Source: CANKHA01 sp035652315
GTDB lineage: Bacteria; Pseudomonadota; Alphaproteobacteria; Rhizobiales; Xanthobacteraceae
DNA length: 54,386 bases
Reading direction: 5' to 3'
NCBI GenBank assembly: GCA_035652315.1
Contig: DASREA010000071.1
Span: 1-54,386 of the forward strand
The position numbers were made by a program, and so were the translations under genes. Below, one piece after another: positions 50,310-54,386 of this stretch. How positions within the stretch are numbered: the first letter of the stretch is position 1; each line of letters begins with the position of its first letter. Under the pieces are notes generated by a model, which was given only the letters and a program-made list of their open reading frames with translations, was not told the DNA's origin and did not search any database.

Positions 50310-50825
50310 TCACGTTCTTGGCGGGCGGCCCATGAAATCACGCTTGCCGATGTCGATGCCGACCTGCCGCAGAAGGTCATAGGCGGTGGTACAATGAAAA
50401 AAGAAGTTCGGCAGCGAATGCGTCATCAAGAGCGAGTGGCCGGTGTAGGTTCGTTCGCCGCTGGAAAATGCGATCTTGATTTCCTTGTCTTCGGTCCCCT
50501 CGATTTGCGCCGGCTTCACGCTGTTGAGGAAGTCGACCGCCTTGGCGATGCGTGCCTTCAGCTCTGGAATGCTGGTTTCCGTGTTGGGCAGATCGGGCGC
50601 TTGAATCCCTGCAAGAAGGCCGGTCACGCGCACTGCGTGCCGCGTCGCTTCCTGGACCTGTTTCACCATCGGATACATGTCCGGATAAAGGCGCATGTTC
50701 AGCAACACCGAGGGATCGAACTTCTTTGCCTCGGCAAAGGCCGCCGCCTTGTCGAGAATCGCCGATAAGGCATTGAGATGCTGGACGAAAACCGGAACGG
50801 AAACGGTATACATGGAAATCGGCAT
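50310..50825 (-). CDS. DUF1993 family protein
   Basis: A 171-residue helical protein of the DinB-like fold: MYTVSVPVFVQHLNALSAILDKAAAFAEAKKFDPSVLLNMRLYPDMYPMVKQVQEATRHAV, then LKARIAKAVDFLNSVKP and a final THSLPNFFFHCTTAYDLLRQVGIDIGKRDFMG. The LNMRLYPDMYP and LPNFFFHCTTAYDLLR motifs define DUF1993. The conserved His residues could bind metal or thiol as in DinB enzymes; no activity is known. I chose ATG 50825; ATG 50813 (MYTVSV) is a fair alternative. Confidence 0.88.
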   Translation of the reverse strand: MPISMYTVSVPVFVQHLNALSAILDKAAAFAEAKKFDPSVLLNMRLYPDMYPMVKQVQEATRHAVRVTGLLAGIQAPDLPNTETSIPELKARIAKAVDFLNSVKPAQIEGTEDKEIKIAFSSGERTYTGHSLLMTHSLPNFFFHCTTAYDLLRQVGIDIGKRDFMGRPPRT

Positions 50826-51206
50826 GGAATTCGGACCCCTTGTTTGATCGGCAAGTCTAATCCGGCAATTGGCGTGCGTCACCGCGGGCGCACAACTTTG
50901 GCGCCCGAGCGCGCCCCATGGCTGATCGGCTTCGGCATGGCCGGCCTTGGGGATAACTCGATTTTTTGGCTTCCGCCGGCTTACCGATCTGGGACAGATG
51001 GGCTTGCCTCAATTTGAACAAAAGCCTCGGCGCGATACCGGCTAGGATTTTCTGAACGGCCTGTTCCATTTTGACATTCGGCAATAAAATCTCGGCTTCC
51101 ATGCCGCAATTTGTAGCTAGGTTGCGGTCGACGGAACTCATCTGCATGGGGCCGCGTTTTTAATCGGCCCCAGGAAAGGGCTTGCGGTCAAGTAAGAGGG
51201 GAATGG
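50826..51206. other. 381-base intergenic region between DUF1993 and the anchored hypothetical gene
   Basis: It holds a candidate EcfG promoter (51133-51158) and a GGGGCCG/CGGCCCC inverted repeat (51147-51154 with 51065+100, i.e. 51147-51154 pairing 51165-51172). A leftward frame at 50857-51147 has a protein-like first half but no ribosome binding site or family and is not called. Confidence 0.4.
51133..51158 (+). promoter_or_regulatory. Possible sigma-EcfG promoter (17-base spacer)
   Basis: Plus-strand GGAAC (51133-51137), 17 bases, then CGTT (51155-51158), 49 bases before the ATG at 51207. A 17-base spacer is within the reported EcfG range. The -10 falls in the loop of an eight-base-pair inverted repeat (51147-51154 / 51165-51172). 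Confidence 0.55.
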
Positions 51207-51947
51207 ATGTCTCTGTGGCGTTTCTTGTTTCCGACGTTTGAACGTCCGGTGGCGCAGCGGCGCTACTTGCAGCTGGAGCCGCGCCGGCGTCACTCGAGCG
51301 GGATCGCGGTTGTGGTTGGCTTGAGCGCCGTTTGCGGTGCCATTTTCCTGGCCCTGCCGGCGGCGCCGCAGCGGCCGATTGCGACGCCCCATTTCCTATT
51401 GGCCGAGCCCTTAACGGCGCAGCCCGACGCTGAGGCTACCCTCGAGACAGACCAAGCCTCTGCCGACGCGAATGGCGATATCTCGCTGCAACAGCTCTCG
51501 GCCCTTTGCAACGGCGACCGGCCCACGGCGCGCCGCGTCTGCGTCGAGGCAAAAGCCGCCCGCGACGCCAAGCTCGAGCAGGTGACGGAGCAGGCAAAAG
51601 CCCAGGCTAAAGCCGAGGAAAATGCGGCTTTGGCGGCGAAGATCGCCGCCGATGCCCGCGCCAAAGCGGCGCTGGCCTCGGCGCAAACGCCACAGTCGTC
51701 GCAAGCGCCGGCGAAAACCAAGACGGCGCTCGACACCGAGAAGCGCACTGCCGACAATATCGATAAGGGCCCGGTGGAAACCCTCGTCCATGTCTATGAC
51801 CAGGTCACGCCGGATGGCCGCATCGTGCCGGTCTATCGGAGTTCGAATGGCGGCTACCGCTTTGGCGCGCCGCAAGGGAGTTCGGAAGAGCGCCGCGCCG
51901 AATTGCAGCAGCCGCGAAGCTTCTTCAGCTTCTTCGGAATGCGCTGA
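51207..51947 (+). CDS. Membrane-anchored hypothetical protein with helical repeat region
   Basis: A 246-residue protein. The basic cytoplasmic N-terminus (FERPVAQRRYLQLEPRRRHSS) leads to one membrane helix (GIAVVVGLSAVCGAIFLALPAAP). A long Ala/Lys/Glu-rich helical stretch predicted to coil (about residues 112-160, QVTEQAKAQAKAEENAALAAKIAADARAK-like) follows. The small C-terminal domain HVYDQVTPDGRIVPVYRSSNGGYRFG ends FFSFFGMR. Two cysteines (SALCNGDRPTARRVCVEAK) may bridge. No family is recognised. A possible EcfG promoter precedes it. Confidence 0.68.
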   Translation: MSLWRFLFPTFERPVAQRRYLQLEPRRRHSSGIAVVVGLSAVCGAIFLALPAAPQRPIATPHFLLAEPLTAQPDAEATLETDQASADANGDISLQQLSALCNGDRPTARRVCVEAKAARDAKLEQVTEQAKAQAKAEENAALAAKIAADARAKAALASAQTPQSSQAPAKTKTALDTEKRTADNIDKGPVETLVHVYDQVTPDGRIVPVYRSSNGGYRFGAPQGSSEERRAELQQPRSFFSFFGMR

Positions 51948-52033
51948 GCGCCTCCGCGTCGTTGGCCAGAGCACCGTAGTCTGCCCTTCCGTTTCGATGC
52001 TAAGCTCGCCCATCTTGGTGGGAGGGGCTGCGA

Positions 52034-53071
52034 ATGCGTTTGCGCCCGGTTTTGCTCGTTGCGTTCCTGACATTCGCCGCCGCGCTTCCATTTTCAGCAC
52101 AGGCTGCCAGTGTCGCTGATTTTTACAAAGGCAGCACGCTGCATGTGATCGTCGGCTATGAGCCGGGCGGTGGTTTCGACGCCTATGGCCGCCTGCTTGC
52201 CGATTATCTGCCGCGATATTTGCCCGGCGCGCCGAAAGCGCTCGTGGAAAACATGCCGGGCGCGGCAACTCTGAAAGCGGCAAGCTACATCTACAACATC
52301 GCCGCCCAGGACGGCACCGTGATTGGGATTCCCAACCACGCCGTGCCGCTCAATGCCTTCGTGTGGCAAGAGGTCGGCAACGGCGTCGACGTCACCAAGC
52401 TGCAGTGGATCGGCCGGCTCGCCGCCATCGACGTGACCTGCGTCGCTTGGCACACGACCGGCGTCAAAGGAATCGAAGGCGCGAAAAAGCAATCGCTGGT
52501 GCTCGCTGCAACATCACCAACCGGCACGTCGGTGATGATGCCGACCGCGATGAATCGCCTGATCGGGACCAAATTCAAGGTGGTGCAGGGTTACAAGGGG
52601 ACGACCGAAGAATATCTGGCGATGGAGAAGGGCGAGACGCAGGGCATGGCCAATGCGATTTGGTCGCAGCTCAGGCGCTCGCATCCGCAGTGGATCGCGC
52701 AGCACAAACTCGTGCCGCTCTATCAGGATGCTTATAAGCGAATGCCCGGGCTTGAGACGGTGCCTACAGCCGCCGAACTCGCGGCCAATGAGGACGATCG
52801 CAAAGTGCTGCGGCTGCTTGGCAGCACCGCGGAGGTGGGGCGCTCCTTTTACGTCGGGCCCAAGGTGCCGGCGGAGCGCGTCGCAGCACTGCGCCGCGCC
52901 TTCACGCAAATGGTGCAGGATCCGGCTTTTCAGAAAGAGGCCGAGCGCCTGAAGATCGATCTCGACCCGATGGCGGGTGAAGAATTGCAGAAGATGATCG
53001 GCGAACTCGGACTTTACCCGGCGTCGTTGCTGGAACGGACACGGCAGTTGGTGGCCTCGGATTCAAAATGA
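52034..53071 (+). CDS. TTT/Bug-type periplasmic substrate-binding protein (solitary)
   Basis: A 345-residue precursor. The signal peptide (LLVAFLTFAAALPFSAQA) is followed by SVADFYKGSTLHVIVGYEPGGGFDAYGRLLADYLPRYLPG, the Bug-family ligand loop, then NMPGAATLKAASYIYN and LAATSPTGTSVMMP. It is a distant relative of the TctC encoded at 16086, longer and more divergent, and no tctA/tctB lies beside it. Solitary Bug proteins may serve a shared permease or act as sensors. Gene 53109 follows after 37 bases, so the ligand may be a hydroxy acid handled by that dehydrogenase; this is inference from proximity. Confidence 0.88.
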   Translation: MRLRPVLLVAFLTFAAALPFSAQAASVADFYKGSTLHVIVGYEPGGGFDAYGRLLADYLPRYLPGAPKALVENMPGAATLKAASYIYNIAAQDGTVIGIPNHAVPLNAFVWQEVGNGVDVTKLQWIGRLAAIDVTCVAWHTTGVKGIEGAKKQSLVLAATSPTGTSVMMPTAMNRLIGTKFKVVQGYKGTTEEYLAMEKGETQGMANAIWSQLRRSHPQWIAQHKLVPLYQDAYKRMPGLETVPTAAELAANEDDRKVLRLLGSTAEVGRSFYVGPKVPAERVAALRRAFTQMVQDPAFQKEAERLKIDLDPMAGEELQKMIGELGLYPASLLERTRQLVASDSK

Positions 53072-53108
53072 CAAGCCCCGACAGCGGGGAAACCAAAGGG
53101 GAGTAGGT

Positions 53109-53960
53109 ATGGACAAGACGGTGGGTTTGATCGGCGTCGGCAAGATGGGCAGCGCCTTGCTGGCGCGGCTCGTTCTGGCGGGCAACAAGGTGCGGGCCTT
53201 CGACATCAAGGCCAGCGCCATGGAGGCGGCGCGATCCGGCGGCGCCGAAACCGTCGGCTCTGCGGCCGAAGCGGCGAAGGGCGCGGCCATCGTCCATATC
53301 TTCGTCCATAACGACGAGGAGATTTTCGACGCCACGATCAGCGGTCACGGCGCACTCGGCGGCGCCGCGCCGGGAACGACCGTCATCCTGCACAGCACGA
53401 TCATGCCGGCGACGACGAAGCGCGTGGCCGAAGAGGGCGCGCGGAAGGGCGTGCGGGTGATCGACGCTTCGGTAACCTCGGTGCCGCGGCAGGTGCGCGC
53501 GGGGGAAGCCACGTTTCTGGTTGGCGGTCCGGATGACGTGGTGGCGGAAATCAAGCCGCATCTGCAATCGCTCGGCCGCGCGGTCTGGCATTTCGGCCCG
53601 ACCGGCAGCGGCAACGCAGCCAAGCTCGCCAAGAACCTCACTAACGTCATCGAGCGAGTGATGTGGGCCGAAGTGCTGACCATGCTGGAAAAGGCCGGCC
53701 TCGATCCCAAGCAGTTCATCGACATGTTCATGTCGATCGAGCGCGGCTCGATCATGCGCACCTGGGAACGCGTGGTGAAACTGGACGGCCGCCACGTCAC
53801 CCCGCAGCTCTCCGGCGGGCTTTTCCGCAAGGATGCGCAGCATGCGGCGCGGCTCGCCCGCGAGCTCGGGCTCAAGCACAGCCTCACCCAGGGGGCGGCC
53901 GACACCACCGCGCGCTGGCTCGCGGAACGGCCGGCCGAAGCACAGGCCGCGGCGGAATAG
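53109..53960 (+). CDS. 3-Hydroxyisobutyrate dehydrogenase family NAD(P)-dependent oxidoreductase
   Basis: A 283-residue beta-hydroxyacid dehydrogenase. The Rossmann motif is GLIGVGKMGSALLARLV (GxGxMG, about residues 6-22), then the substrate loop VIDASVTSVPRQVRAGEATFLVGG, and the catalytic lysine region GSGNAAKLAKNLTNVIERVMWAE (Lys about residue 165). The final domain has GGLFRKDAQHAARLARELG. The family oxidises 3-hydroxyisobutyrate, tartronate semialdehyde, 6-phosphogluconate or similar; the usual DxPVSGG motif is replaced by DASVTSVPRQV, so the substrate is unclear. GGGGAGTAGG precedes the ATG. Confidence 0.88.
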   Translation: MDKTVGLIGVGKMGSALLARLVLAGNKVRAFDIKASAMEAARSGGAETVGSAAEAAKGAAIVHIFVHNDEEIFDATISGHGALGGAAPGTTVILHSTIMPATTKRVAEEGARKGVRVIDASVTSVPRQVRAGEATFLVGGPDDVVAEIKPHLQSLGRAVWHFGPTGSGNAAKLAKNLTNVIERVMWAEVLTMLEKAGLDPKQFIDMFMSIERGSIMRTWERVVKLDGRHVTPQLSGGLFRKDAQHAARLARELGLKHSLTQGAADTTARWLAERPAEAQAAAE

Positions 53961-53966
53961 GGGAAA

Positions 53967-54122
53967 TTATTTCTTCTGGATCGAGGCGCCGCCGGGCCCG
54001 ATGTTGATCTGCAGCCCCTGCGGCTCCTTCTTCGCCTGGTAGAGCTGCCAGCCGAGTGCGGCGCATCCGATCAGCAGCACGGCGATGATGGCGTACAGCA
54101 CATTGGTGTTGAGCGTCGGCAT
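53967..54122 (-). CDS. Small single-pass membrane protein, 51 aa
   Basis: A 51-residue frame starting MPTLNTNVLYAIIAVLLIGC and continuing AALGWQLYQAKKEPQG to an end IQKK. It has one N-terminal membrane helix and a short soluble tail ending in lysines. The stop lies seven bases from the convergent dehydrogenase stop, and the ATG is nine bases from the stop of the monooxygenase-like gene on the same strand, with GGGGAACCG just upstream. Tight packing and a sensible topology support a real gene. Similar short LYQAKKEPxGxxINIGPxGxSI proteins are, as far as I recall, widespread in Bradyrhizobiaceae, with unknown role. Confidence 0.65.
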   Translation of the reverse strand: MPTLNTNVLYAIIAVLLIGCAALGWQLYQAKKEPQGLQINIGPGGASIQKK

Positions 54123-54131
54123 CGGTTCCCC

Positions 54132-54386
54132 TTATTTCAGCGACAGCACCACGGGGCCGGAGACCGGATCGGTGACGCCGAGTCCGCCGCCGAGATCCTC
54201 GAGCGCATGGCGGAACGTATCGAGCGTGGCGATCATCTCCGGCCGCGCCGCGGCAAGCGCGTCCATGTTGTCCCATTCACCGATGATGCAATAGCTGCGG
54301 TCGCCGGTCTTGATGATATTGACGTGGCGCAGCCCGGCCCAATCGCGGTTCACCTTTTTGTGGGCGTCGAGGAATTCCTGGTCGCG
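54132..54386 (-). CDS. Antibiotic biosynthesis monooxygenase-like (ABM fold) protein, 5' truncated by window edge
   Basis: The frame is open to the last base, so the N-terminus is missing. The 84 visible residues read FLDAHKKVNRDWAGLRHVNIIKTG, then SYCIIGEWDNMDALAAARPEMIATLDTFRHALEDLG and a C-terminal GVTDPVSGPVVLSLK. A strand-helix-strand pattern with EW in the second strand suggests a dimeric alpha-beta barrel of the ABM/EthD type. These domains act as small oxygenases or stress-inducible proteins; no cofactor motif is visible. It leads into the 51-residue membrane gene downstream. Confidence 0.7.
   Translation of the reverse strand, partial: RDQEFLDAHKKVNRDWAGLRHVNIIKTGDRSYCIIGEWDNMDALAAARPEMIATLDTFRHALEDLGGGLGVTDPVSGPVVLSLK

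Noticed and set aside
50857..51147. Leftward 96-codon frame upstream of DUF1993
   Set aside because: The first half looks mildly protein-like, but there is no ribosome binding site or family, and the second half is Arg/Ser/Pro-rich like antisense translation of GC-rich DNA.
1..54386. CRISPR array, prophage, insertion sequence or secondary-metabolite cluster
   Set aside because: No regularly spaced repeats, transposase, integrase, phage structural genes or polyketide/nonribosomal modules were seen on either strand; the ketosynthases belong to the lipid A operon.

Overview
The window is high-GC DNA from an alphaproteobacterium, most likely in the Hyphomicrobiales (Rhizobiales), around the Bradyrhizobium/Xanthobacteraceae relatives. 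Three things point there: a complete acpXL-fabZ-fabF-fabF-adh-lpxXL cluster for very-long-chain acylation of lipid A, a nepR-ecfG/phyR general stress module, and tripartite tricarboxylate (TTT) transport genes. There is no prophage, insertion sequence or CRISPR array. The contig starts inside cysS and ends inside a small monooxygenase-like gene.

Layout. 1-7.6 kb: 3' end of cysS, a palindromic intergenic repeat, an acetyltransferase, a 38-residue membrane peptide and citramalate synthase (cimA); then a LOG-family gene facing an Atm1-type ABC exporter, psd and pssA. 7.6-14 kb: an Inh-type lipoprotein, an orphan MotA/MotB-like pair and two tandem kup potassium transporters. 14-17.6 kb: TTT transporter genes and a rhodanese. 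17.6-22.8 kb: the lipid A very-long-chain fatty acid operon. 22.8-26.4 kb: RlpA-like protein, PCu(A)C copper chaperone, EAL-domain protein and small secreted proteins.

26.4-41.9 kb is a general stress response island. It holds the regulators (sigma EcfG, anti-sigma NepR, response regulator PhyR, an HWE-type PAS histidine kinase). It also holds likely effectors: a ferritin-like DUF892 protein, an iron-permease-family protein, DUF1328 and DUF883 proteins, a DNA ligase D system, trehalose genes otsA/otsB, a GH15 hydrolase and a sensory-rhodopsin-transducer-like protein. I found five exact GGAAC-N16-CGTT promoters (the EcfG consensus) in front of genes here, plus four near matches, so most of the island can be read as one sigma-EcfG regulon. 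Two features stand out. LigD, normally one polypeptide, is encoded as three genes (phosphoesterase, ligase, polymerase) joined by two ATGA overlaps under one EcfG promoter. An ASRT-family protein sits without a rhodopsin between trehalose genes.

42-54.4 kb: tRNA-Gln(CTG), a Ppx/GppA phosphatase, rlmE, a glutathione S-transferase, a P-type ATPase, DoxX, a DHFR-family protein, a secreted polysaccharide deacetylase, DUF1993, a membrane-anchored hypothetical protein with a possible EcfG promoter, a solitary TTT-type binding protein and a 3-hydroxyisobutyrate-dehydrogenase-family enzyme.

All calls come from reading the sequence. No database search or structure prediction was run, and promoter calls rest on consensus matching by eye.
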